Source: Petrosia ficiformis (taxonomy: Eukaryota; Porifera; Demospongiae; Haplosclerida; Petrosiidae). From it: a stretch of 64,000 bases of DNA. Under the pieces are notes generated by a model. The model had not been told where the DNA came from. It saw only the letters and a program-made list of their open reading frames with translations, and did no database searches. The stretch spans positions 28,376,466 through 28,440,465 of the forward strand of contig OX345636.1 in the NCBI GenBank assembly GCA_947044365.1, read 5' to 3'. Below are positions 12,059-21,837 of the stretch, one piece after another (positions within the stretch are counted from its first letter, which is position 1; the number at the start of each line of letters is the position of its first letter). The translations under genes were made by a program, and so were the position numbers.

Positions 12059-13437
12059 ATGAATACAGCATCAAGTGCCTCTGCCTCTAGAGCTGGGAGT
12101 AAGGATGAGAGTTGTTAACTTGCCTGTAATAAACCATACAATTAATATTGTTATATAGGAAAGCGAATTGAGATCAACCGTTCACAAGTTGAGCAGCTTG
12201 TAACTATAGGAACACCATTTAAAAGGTAAGTTAATTGCTCTATATAATTATATCAGCATGTATATATTTAGTGTTTCTGCATAATTTCAGGATTACTATC
12301 ATAGTTGGAGTATATCATATTCCACTTTGAAAAGAAGACTTCGTGAATGGAATGTGAAAAGATCTTACTCTCAAATTTTTGAAGAAGCTTTGTGCTCCAG
12401 AATTGAGGACTGCATTAGTGGTTTACCAAATGCAGGAGAGAGAACAATCATTGGGCTTTTACGGTCACAAAGAATACATGTTCAAAGAGAAAGGTACATT
12501 TTTAATTATACAATGACATTTCAAAAATGTTTAAATATAAATTTGCATAATTATGCATTTTCAGATTGCGAAATACAATTCATACTCTACGACACCCTGT
12601 AGCAATGCATTCAAGACTGTGTCGACGAGTGCCAGGTCCAAATGCATTATGGCACTTGGATGGCCATCATAAGTTGATTCGATGGAACTTCGTTACACAT
12701 GGATGTATTGATGGCCATTCACGCCTGATTGTATATTTAAAATGCAATGTTAACAATACAGCTGAAACTGTTATGAACCTGTTCCATTCAGCTGTTTTAG
12801 AGTATGGATTACCTTCTCGGGTAAGAACAGACAAGGGGGGAGAAAATACACTTGTCTGGCAGTATATGACAGAAAACAAAGGTGATAATAGAGGTTCTTA
12901 CATTGCTGGATCAAGTGTACATAATACCAGAATTGAGAGGCTGCGGAGGGATGTTGGTGAACAGGTAGCATCTGTATTCTCAAATGTATTCCAAAGAATG
13001 ACAAATGAAGGATGTTTGGACAATACAAATCCTGTCGATTTGTACTGTTTGCATTTGGTATTCCTACCTGGAATAAATGAAGCTCTCAAAACATTTGTTT
13101 GCTCTTGGAATAACCATCCACTCAGAAATGAAAGGAATCGTTCACCCATGCAGATATTTGTAGAAGATAGTTCTCTTTATAATTCTGATAGTGAACATGT
13201 ATAGATTCACAATTCTATGGCAGAGACTTAGCTTCAGAAAATGATAACGCAAATAGAGGTGAAGTAAATACAGTGGATATACCAGAGACATCACTTCCTT
13301 TATCAAATGAACATTTGCAGGAACTGATAGATGCATACAATGCATCACCACAAGAAAAAGATTTGGTTGACATATATTCTGACATGCTAGGTCAGGCATG
13401 TCAACTTCTTGAAGAGGAAGGATATACATTGGAATAG
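12059..13437 (+). pseudogene. Integrase-type DDE transposase of element A
   Basis: Integrase-core transposase of the type common as multicopy genes in animals. A short first exon (from 12059) precedes GKRIEINRSQVEQLV and an HTH-like STLKRRLREWNV. A clean 77-nt intron lies at about 12494-12564 and joins GLLRSQRIHVQRE to the core: [19 protein letters not shown] (first Asp), [23 protein letters not shown] (second Asp), [14 protein letters not shown] (Glu). The C-terminal acidic tail (DIPETSLPLSNEHLQELI) is in another frame after about 13195, so a frameshift or small unspliced intron lies there; the tail ends at TAG 13435-13437. The residue normally W in RIERLWRD is R. Probably inactive or nearly so. 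Confidence 0.8.
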
Positions 13438-13757
13438 TATTATTAATCTTCTGTACCTCTTCCAGTATACATACATAATAAAATCAAAGCATGTTATAGA
13501 AACAGAACTAACTCTCACCTTGTATACTCATGCCAATAATTATAATTATAGTTCATATTTTTTATCAGTTATTCATGCAAAATACCAGCACCACAAGATC
13601 ACACATAATGAAGTGTATATAGGCTGTACTCATGATTAATAAAGAAAACAAAGTGACCATACATATAATTAAGTATATAACTATGTGTTAGAGTATATAT
13701 ATATATATATATATATATGAGAAAACCATAGTAATAAACTCCATTGCAACAATTAAA

Positions 13758-14286
13758 TTAAACAACAGTAAATGATTTCGATTCCTTTCGATATATAATA
13801 GAGCGTATAGAATTAGCAAAGTGATCATACTGATGTCTTACCAGAATCATCAATGTCTTGGAACAAGTTGAGCTATAAAAGTCTCCTTCAGAACTAAATT
13901 CGATGTTTACTGTGTTGCCAACAACACTTGTCAATCCAGTGACGAAATGCAGTAGCATCTTTAGTTCTGTGTGAAACAAAGAGAAGAAAATAAAAAAATT
14001 TAGTGGTATCCATAAAAAGTAGAAACACTTGAGTTTCAATATATATCCCACACGAATGTTTGTTAATAGTTAACAGCGTTTCAAAACAGAGGTAGTAAAA
14101 ACTCTATAGTTTATGACTAACCATCATCACTTGTGGAATCAATGAAGTACAACAAGGCGAGTGTGTTAAAGTGTTACTAGTGGAACGACCAGTAGGAGTA
14201 GAGAAATGGTTATTGATTTCTCTGCTTACAGCAGAAGCAATAGCTCCAGTCAAACGCTCGGTAGTGTCTCTGTCCATCAGCGGCAC
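13758..14286 (-). other. Two short minus-strand open frames of element A, function unknown
   Basis: Frame 1 (14286-14104) begins MPLMDRDTTERLTGAIASAV and is Ser/Thr-rich; frame 2 (14051-13758) begins after a possible acceptor TTTCACACAG and encodes HFVTGLTSVVGNTVNIEF. They may be two exons of a small gene. Their place and orientation (starting next to the TIR, convergent with the integrase) match those of the HECT gene in element B, so they could be a decayed or different cargo. I do not recognise the protein. Confidence 0.35.
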
Positions 14287-14324
14287 TCCACAATTACACG
14301 CTACTCACACTAATAATTATTGCT

Positions 14325-14560
14325 TCATCATGTACATCGTATAAATACGTTGCAGTATATATAAATACGTTTCAGTATATATAAGTATGTTGATGTATTT
14401 ACAAATAAGTAGCAGTATTTATAAGTACGTTGCAGTATATATAAGTACGTTGCAGTATTTATAAGTACGTTGCAGTATATATAAGTACTTCAATGTATTT
14501 ACAAATAAGTCGACGTATTTATTATAATATGCCAAAGTATTTATAAATACATTGGCTTAT
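14325..14560. repeat. Right subterminal tandem array of element A
   Basis: Units of ATATATAAGTACGTTGCAGT and TTTACAAATAAGT; reverse complement of the array at 11490-11985. Shorter than the left array, so copy number drifts between ends. Confidence 0.88.
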
Positions 14561-14654
14561 ATATTCACCACACTACGCAGACATTTAAATGCTATTTTGA
14601 CCTCAACGGCACTCCATACAAAAATACCAGTCCCGATTTACAAGTCTAAATAAC

Positions 14655-14870
14655 CAATTTTTGATTTTGAGTAATCGATTTTGAGTAACCGATTGTCGAT
14701 TATCGATTTTAGTAACCGATTGTCGATTATCGATTATCGATTTTGAGTTGAGTAATCGATTTTGAGTAACCGATTGTCGATTATCGATTATCAATTTTGA
14801 GTAACCGATTTTCGATTATCGATTTTCCATTTTGAGTTTTCGGAGTTTTCGATTATCGAATAAAAACTGT
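14655..14870. repeat. Left subterminal tandem array of element B
   Basis: Short units AGTAACCGATTGTCGATTAT and TCGATTTTGAG repeated in variable order, just inside the TIR and 5' to the HECT gene start at 14918. A reverse-complement array lies at 20505-20695. Confidence 0.9.
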
Positions 14871-14917
14871 GAACAGATTATAGAAACCACGTGCGTAAAA
14901 AACCGTTAACAATTTAA

Positions 14918-16475
14918 ATGGCGCTAACCCAAGAGGATTTGGAGAAGGCTAAAGAACTTCTTATCATCTCTTTCAGAACAGTCTGTGGCTTGTCCAAACC
15001 AAAGTAGAGAGCCATCAGTCTCAGAAAGCCAACCGTCTACAAGCAGTGGTAGAGGTAAGTAATCATTCCAGCATAAATTATTATTGTATGATAAAGAGCC
15101 GACAATATGAATATTCTAGTACAACTGTGAGCTATCTCCAAGTATATTATACTTGTTATAAAGGGATATGAAACGTTATGACAGTGTATCACAATATAAT
15201 TGTGATTATCATTCAATTTAGGATTCATAAGTACAAGATGTCAGGCTGTATTGGATAATTTAGCTAAAGTTCGATCTAATTTTGGCCAGAACAACCAAAC
15301 AAGAAGTAAACGTTATTCAGAAGTTGGCAAACTCTTTAAGTCATCCAAGAAATTAAAGATGACTACAAGAAAAATCACTCCTTGGACCCATCAATTTGTT
15401 TGCTTGTCAGACTGCAGTCAGCACTATATACCAACAACAGCTAGTCAGAAAGACACTTTGATGTCTGCTGGTCTTGGGAGAAAAAGATAGTTTTTGAAGA
15501 TGTTGATTGTTCTGCTGAAATACTTTGCTACAAAATTATCCTAAACTGAAAGAAGGAGGCGGATATCATCTCTGTAAATGCAAATCAAATTCAAGAGAAC
15601 TTGAGTCACTCTCATCAGCTGTTTTAGTTTCACCAAGGGCACTACAACAATGTGGTGGAAACTCACGAACATATATATAAGGCCATTGCAAAGAGATCTA
15701 GATTTATCTCGTGAAAATGAATCTACTGAGAAGATAGTAAGTGTTGTAGAGAAATTGTGTATTAAAGACTTTACATGTATGTTTTAGATTACAGAAGTGT
15801 GTCTTTCTTGTGGAAAAGATATCCCAATAGATGACTTAGAACTTCATGTTGTAGTTTGCAGAGTTGAAGATAGAAAGTCACCAAGGTATTAATGTAAAAT
15901 CAGAGTTTTTAAAAAGATATAATAATTATATAACAACAATCCTTATTGTGAATGTTACTCTCTTTATAATTATCATTGCCTATGTAAGTACTTTATTACA
16001 ATTCAAAACAAGTAAGAGAACTACAACATAAAGGCATCATAATCTGAACATTATATACCTTGAAGGTACAAATATTTAAACAGACTATATTTAGTGAAAT
16101 GCTGCTAATGGAGATTTTAATTAATTTTAGCGATTTCAAAAAAATCTAATTAAAAATTCATAACTCAATAATACAGCCCTCACAGAGGGCATGCGAAAAA
16201 GTCAATTGTTACTTACAAAAGCCTAACAAACACTGCTAAAGCACTATTTCAGCTGATCATGTGTTCGAAATTATGGGCGTGGCACGTAAGTTATTTAATT
16301 AATTGATAATTCAGTATGCAAAATTTTGCAATACTGTACTGCACTATAGGAAAGAATTAATTATATTCATAACAAATTATTCACAATGATTATTATTAAC
16401 GTGTATAAAATTTTGCGTTTTTATTAAGCTCGCTAAAAATCGCTAAAATTAATACCCGCAAATTATAGTAACATT

Positions 16476-16518
<43 letters not shown>

Positions 16519-18489
16519 TCATTAGACAGGGCAAGGGCCCTGCACCAGTACAACAATAAGCACTATATAATTATATAGGGCAACAGGCCAACTATAAATT
16601 AACACATGGTCATTACATAAAACTTGATTCATTACACCTACACTCTTTTTTTAATCAAGTTCTGAATTGATTGACATCTCTGATGATGATGATTTACCAA
16701 AATATCCTGCTTTTAGTGTTGATATTGATGATGCTCGATCACCATTTCACTCAATAAATCAAGAGTAAGTTCATACAAATTATTGTGTCAACAGAAATTT
16801 TACACCATCAAATGGTTACGGTAGCTCTTCTCACTTAATGATACCGACTCTTTCGAATGATGTTCAGTAGTAAGTAATCTATTAAATCACTCCTGTATAT
16901 AGGCATCAGTGTTTTAATAAAGTCTTGTAGGCATCCTAAATTATAATTTAAGATTTTTAATCCTATAGCAATAAATACAGCTCTCCGACTCCTCCACCCT
17001 ATTCACCTGTTGCGCAGTGAGTTTGATATTTACGTGTTTGCTGTTTGTCATACAAATTATTACAGATATCCTGCAGTAAACATATCACTCAGTGCCATAA
17101 TTAAAATGATTCAAAAGAAGTTTAATATTGACATGTCTCCAGAATGCGAAAGTAAGTTGATTTTAGAAATCAGAAGGACTGATGTCATAGAAGATGCATT
17201 AATGCATGCATCAAAAAAGAAGTTTTGTCCTACTAAGACCCTCAAAGTATGTACACAGGTCACCATTACCTATATATTTACTTATGCTTTGCTTATAATT
17301 GGCAGATAATTTTTGTTGGTGAATCAGGAGAAGATACTGGTGGTCTCCGTCGCGAGTTTTTCCATCTTTTATGTCATGGTATAACTGAAAATTACTTTAT
17401 TGGAACGGATTATATTAAAACCTTCCAGCAGAATGTACCAGCATTACAGGTATTAATTTAAATGCAAAATTATTTTAAGTACACTGCTTCATTATAACAG
17501 AAAAACATTTTCAAGTATCTTGGTATATGGACAGCGATGTCCATTACTCAGGATGGTCCTGGGCTCCCTGTACTTATGCCTGCATTATATGAATACATGA
17601 TTTCAAGAGATTTGACTTCAGATAGCACTATTAAAAATGATGAAATTCCTGATCTTTATGTCAAGGGATTGATTGAATTAGTAAGCTGTATATAGAGTCA
17701 GTAAACCATTATCTGAATAATTGCACTTTGCCATTTATATAGATCATATCTGCATCTGATAACAAACAGCTTCAAGCAATTTTTTCTGATGAGTTATATA
17801 GTAGTTTACTAATTGAAACAGGTTACTGTAAGTCCCTTTTACATATCACTACAGCTGATGCTGAACATGTAGTTGATATTTTAAAGAGGTATCACTGCCT
17901 TATCAAAGTGAAGGCCCAGATAGACCAATTCATTGATGGTCTTCATTGCCTTGAAATTGATGCAATGATACAGCAATATCCAGATAAATTGAAACCTTTA
18001 TTTGTAGATGATATCTGTAAACGAACTATTACACCAGGTTTGTAAACATGAATTTTGTTAACAACATGCACATCATACATTCTCCATTAATTTTTTCCTA
18101 GACTATATTAAATCTTTAGTAGTAGCTCATTTTTCACCAAAAGAGAATCAAGAAAAACGGAAAAAAGAGGAGGCTATGTACATGTACTTTGTAAACTTCT
18201 TGGATGAATGTGAAGGTTATTTTCAGCAACAAATACAATAATCACAAACTTACTATAATATCTTTACACAGAAGGAACTACAGATGTTAGTATGGGGGAG
18301 ATATTGTCGTTTTTCACTGGTTCTGAGCGTGAGCCACCATTGGGCTTCCCATATATCCCAACTTTATTATTTGATGAAAAAAATACATTGGCAACTTCCT
18401 CAACATGCTCTCTTACTTTAACCCTACCTGTTCATAAAGATTACAACACTTTTAAAGAAAAATTGATCTTATCCTTTAAAGGGACATGA
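14918..18489 (+). CDS. Transposon-borne G2E3-like HECT E3 ubiquitin ligase (12 exons, damaged 5')
   Basis: A HECT-type ligase accepts ubiquitin on a cysteine and passes it to substrates. My exon reading: 14918-15054, 15222-15736, 15788-15885, 16660-16764, 16795-16869, 16969-17016, 17066-17246, 17306-17449, 17501-17680, 17743-18037, 18102-18215, 18272-18489. The N-terminal module has HQFVCLSD and LMSAGLG; exon 3 is a UBZ-like finger, CLSCGKDIPIDDLELHVVVC; exons 4-6 are an acidic Ser/Pro linker; the HECT domain has VGESGEDTGGLRREFFHLL, FFTGSEREPPLGF and the presumed catalytic Cys in SSTCSLTLTLP. Apparent one-base frameshifts at about 14960 and 15485 break the N-terminus, while the HECT exons are open. 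The 770-bp intron 3 holds AT-rich MITE-like sequence and (TA)n at 16480-16514. It lies convergent with the integrase inside element B. It resembles multicopy G2E3-like genes in other animals. Confidence 0.85.
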
Positions 18490-18999
18490 TGGTTTTGGAG
18501 TTATTTGAACAGATCATTGTTATAGACTTGTTGAGTTGTATTCATCCATCCCAGAGTTTAGACTGGTGAATCGTATTGTACTTGGATTCAGAACTTGTAA
18601 CCAGTTTGCAGTGGTGTTGAATTAGTACTAGTTGTGTTGAATTAGAACTTATTTATAGTAATTTAATAATATAAGAAACTGACCAAATAATTATTATATG
18701 AACTGGACATGTACACTGCACTGCATTTAAGTAAGTGGTGAACATCACTGCCAATCAACTACCATACAATGTAGTGAACAACACTACATAGGAGTAGGTG
18801 TGGTTCATTTTGATACATGTTTGTAGTATAGCTGGCTGCTCTTCTAGAAGGCATATTATCTGTTGGTGGGACCACTTACACATGCCTCCACATGTGCAAT
18901 TTGAAAAATTGAAACTCAAAATTTTGTATATAAAACATGAAGTATAATTTTTTATTATGATTTGTAATAGTCTGAATAATAACTGAACCAATACAGTTT
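18490..18999. other. Intergenic space between the two convergent genes of element B
   Basis: About 510 bp between the HECT stop (18489) and the integrase stop (19000-19002). AT-rich, likely holding both 3' ends. No further gene seen. Confidence 0.6.
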
Positions 19000-20490
19000 T
19001 CATGCAGTGTTATGGTCTTCAGAAAGACAAGACAAAACATAATGCTTAACATTAATATACTGTTGTATCCAGATGTGATGATTAGATTGAAGACACACTA
19101 GGTCACTGCTCCCGAGTGTCATCTGAACAATTATGCTGTCAAGATTGGCTAATTGTGTCTGATCAAGTAAAGCTGGTAGTTCCGGTACGTGAACAGTTTC
19201 ATCAATATCTCCTGCAATTAGTTCATTCCAATCATTACCATAATCATCGTAATTAACCTAATAAAAATGGTGTAATTTCATTTCAGTTGCATTAGCTGAA
19301 CTAACCTCTTCAATTGGTGGTTGAATTTCTGATATCCACAACTGTAGTGGTGTTTTATTATGCTCAGTTCGCAAGCGATGATTACACCATCCATGTCTAA
19401 ATTGGTCCAAATGAGTCTGGATCTTGGAAAGAAAAACCATATGTAATACATAAAGGTCAACATTGGAATTTGGATTCAACAGCCCTTCCTCTTCCATTGC
19501 ATAAAATAAGTAATAGTAACAACTAACGCATCCAGCAAATAAGTCACGCCATAACCGTTCGATTCTTTGGTTATGGACACTTCTGCCAGTTATCATGCTT
19601 CCACGGCCACTTCCCCTGTGACTGATCTTAAAATGTGCTATCAACACATTCTCTCCTCCATAATCACTTCTTACTCTCAAAGGAATGTTGTAGTTTTCAA
19701 CACCTTCAAGGAAAGCATCAAAAGCTGTCTCTGCTTTGCTATTTGTAGCAACTTTAAGATACACGACTAATCGGCTATATCCATCTATCCCTCCATGAAT
19801 TACAAATTTCCATCTTATCAATTTGTGATAGCCATCAACATGCCATAAATGATTTGGTCCTGCAACATTATAAACTCTTCTATGTAGAGCTCTTGTCGAT
19901 CGGGATTTAGTTCCTTCTGGATCAGCAAAATAAAGTGCTTCTCTGACTCTGCGCCTTTGTACATGAATATTCTGACTTCTGAGAAGACCATCTATGCTCT
20001 TTTCTCCTAAATTTGAATTTTCATCAGTCCATCTAGTAATCTTTTGGACTAACTCATCATCAGAAATCTGTGAATAAAAGTCGCTTTTAGTCAATCCAGC
20101 CTCCCTTAAACGACGCTGGATTGTTTTTTCTGAACAACAATAAATATCAGCTATGGCAACAGTTGTAAATCCATGCTGGATGAAAAATGCCACTTGACGG
20201 GAAGTGATTATTAATTTTGGTCATCCAACTTGCCCTCTTACTACAGTTTCAAACATGCCTAATAGTGCATCCCTGATCTCTTGTATCATGCCTACAACTT
20301 CACGGCCTACAGTAGCCTCCATAAATAAAGCACATTGCAGTAAGTCATCAGAAATTTCTACCAGATTCTGAACATCAGCATTTTCTCTGGCTATTTCAAG
20401 TTTTATGAACAATATTCCATCTGAAATGGTATCCATTTTGATTCCTGTCACGTGCACATCACTTGCATGTACTAAAAAAAACAAAAACAA
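19000..20490 (-). pseudogene. Integrase-type DDE transposase of element B (one stop codon)
   Basis: Presumed transposase of element B. The N-terminal segment (20490-20222) is followed by a TGA at 20219-20221 where the family has Arg (GRPKLIITSRQ), consistent with CGA to TGA CpG decay. After it comes an HTH (CCSEKTIQRRLREAGL), then NHLWHVDGYHKLIRWKF (first Asp), RVRSDYGGEN (second Asp) and SVHNQRIERLWRD (Glu). The long frame runs 20193-19258. A 48-nt intron (GTTAGT...TTATTAG, about 19258-19305) joins the acidic tail VNYDDYGNDWNELIAGD, open for 87 codons to 19000. Apart from the single stop everything expected is present. Convergent with the HECT gene. Confidence 0.88.
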
Positions 20491-20504
20491 AAAAAAGGAG
20501 AACT

Positions 20505-20695
20505 GAAAATCTAAAATCGGTTACTCAATATCGATAATCGATAATCGACAATCGGTTACTCAAAATCTAAAATCGGTAATCGACAATCAGTTACTCAAAA
20601 TCTAAAATCTAAAATCGGTTACTCAAAATCTAAAATCGGTTACTCAAAATCGACAACCGGTTACTCAAAATCTAAAATTGGTTATTTAGACTTGT
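20505..20695. repeat. Right subterminal tandem array of element B
   Basis: Units ATCGGTTACTCAAAATCTAA and ATAATCGACAATCGG; reverse complement of 14655-14870. It sits directly upstream of the integrase start, so it could also influence its promoter. Confidence 0.9.
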
Positions 20696-21665
20696 AAATC
20701 GAGACTGGTATTTTTGTCCTGTTTGGCATTCCATACTTCCGATCTTCAATAAACAAGCACAGTTCTAAAAGTTTCCAGATTTCAATAGCACATGTGCTAT
20801 AAAACGTTTTCAATTTTAATAGTAGAATTGCTACGGAAAGTTTCCGGACCGGGTGTTGAAAGTGATTGGAGTCACATCCACTCCCTAGTACCACCTTAAC
20901 CCTTAGCGGGCGACGCCCATTTAATTAAACGTGATCTCGTTAAAAAACGGGTGATTTTTAGCAAAGAAGGACTTTGCGTGCTGCTCTCTTTTCAGACTAT
21001 TTAACCAGTTTTAAATGTTTTTCTACTATTTGTGAACTTTCTACGTTCACAGTGACTCAGAGCGCCCTATAGGGGAAATGTGGCAATTATGGAACACTTA
21101 AGTTCAAAGTGCAATATCTTTGCTTGTAGGTGTTCCTACCACACCCAATCTGATCTCAAGAATATTTCAACACACTATTATATCTTCACCAAATATCAAG
21201 AATTTTTAATTATATCAAAACAATTTCACAGGAAATACTACTCATATGGGATATTATGGTACACCCTAGGGGGTTATGAAACACAAACAAAAATCTACTA
21301 AATAAGGACACAATATTTTAAGTATGACAGTCAAAGCACAAAAAAACATCTGGAATACATTGATCATCAGTATGTACACAAGAGGTGTGGAACCAAAGTG
21401 TACATTCATTACATTCAATCCAAAGCTTATCATCAGTACCATACTTGACATCACAAATACCACATGAACACTCATCCACATCTGATTCAGAATTAGTGCT
21501 TGTATCATTGTCTAGTAGAGCTTGAACTTGAGGCCTTGAGTGAACAGCTACAGTCTGTTTTCGGTTGCCAGGAGTCCTGACCTTGGGCTTAGAGTGGGAT
21601 TTAGACTTGGATTTAGACTTGGGCTTAGATTGCTTTGGTTTAGACTTAATTTTGGTCGTCCCTTT

Positions 21666-21826
21666 TGAAATGACCGAATTTGCACTCAACAATAAATGAA
21701 AAAAAAACAAACTATAAAATCAATCTCTACTGACACAACTGAAATAAATTAATTAAAACACAGTATATATAGTCACATGTAAACTCATGAATATTAATGA
21801 ACTTAATAACTAGTCAGGATATCACA
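21666..21826 (-). repeat. 3' LTR of the Gypsy element
   Basis: About 161 bp, nearly identical to 25832-25991. Outer flank is the TSD CCTTT; inner flank is the polypurine tract. Confidence 0.93.
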
Positions 21827-21837
21827 CTCCTCCCCCT

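Larger units (their letters stand above)
11440..14618 (+). mobile_element. Element A: related IS3EU-like transposon nested in B
   Basis: TIRs begin TATGGAGTGCC at both ends and match for about 60 bp with a few differences and single-base indels. The flanks are CAAAAA (11434-11439 and 14619-14624); with the adjoining bases the repeat reads ACAAAAAT. B's right TIR contains this site once (20710-20720 region), i.e. the empty target. A encodes an integrase (12059-13437, plus) and a short convergent minus-strand ORF pair. Subterminal arrays of TTATAAATACGTTGCAG-like units lie at both ends in inverted orientation. No HECT gene is present. Confidence 0.87.
11415..20735 (+). mobile_element. Element B: IS3EU-like transposon carrying integrase and HECT ligase
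   Basis: The TIRs start TATGGAACACC (11415) and, reverse complement from 20735, TATGGAATGCC; the match continues for about 70 bp (ignoring the nested insertion), including CCAAACAGGACAAAAATACC. Flanking 6-bp direct repeats CTTCCG lie at 11409-11414 and 20736-20741. Net length is about 6.1 kb once element A and its TSD are removed. Just inside each TIR lie arrays of ACCGATTGTCGATTATCGAT-like units in inverted orientation. Two convergent genes fill the interior: the HECT ligase (plus, 14918-18489) and the integrase-type transposase (minus, 20490-19000). IS3EU assignment rests on the IS3-like integrase and 6-bp TSD; the name is from family knowledge, not a search. Confidence 0.85.

Noticed and set aside
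12667..13149. Minus-strand ORFs opposite the integrase of element A
   Set aside because: Shadows of the conserved plus-strand integrase core.
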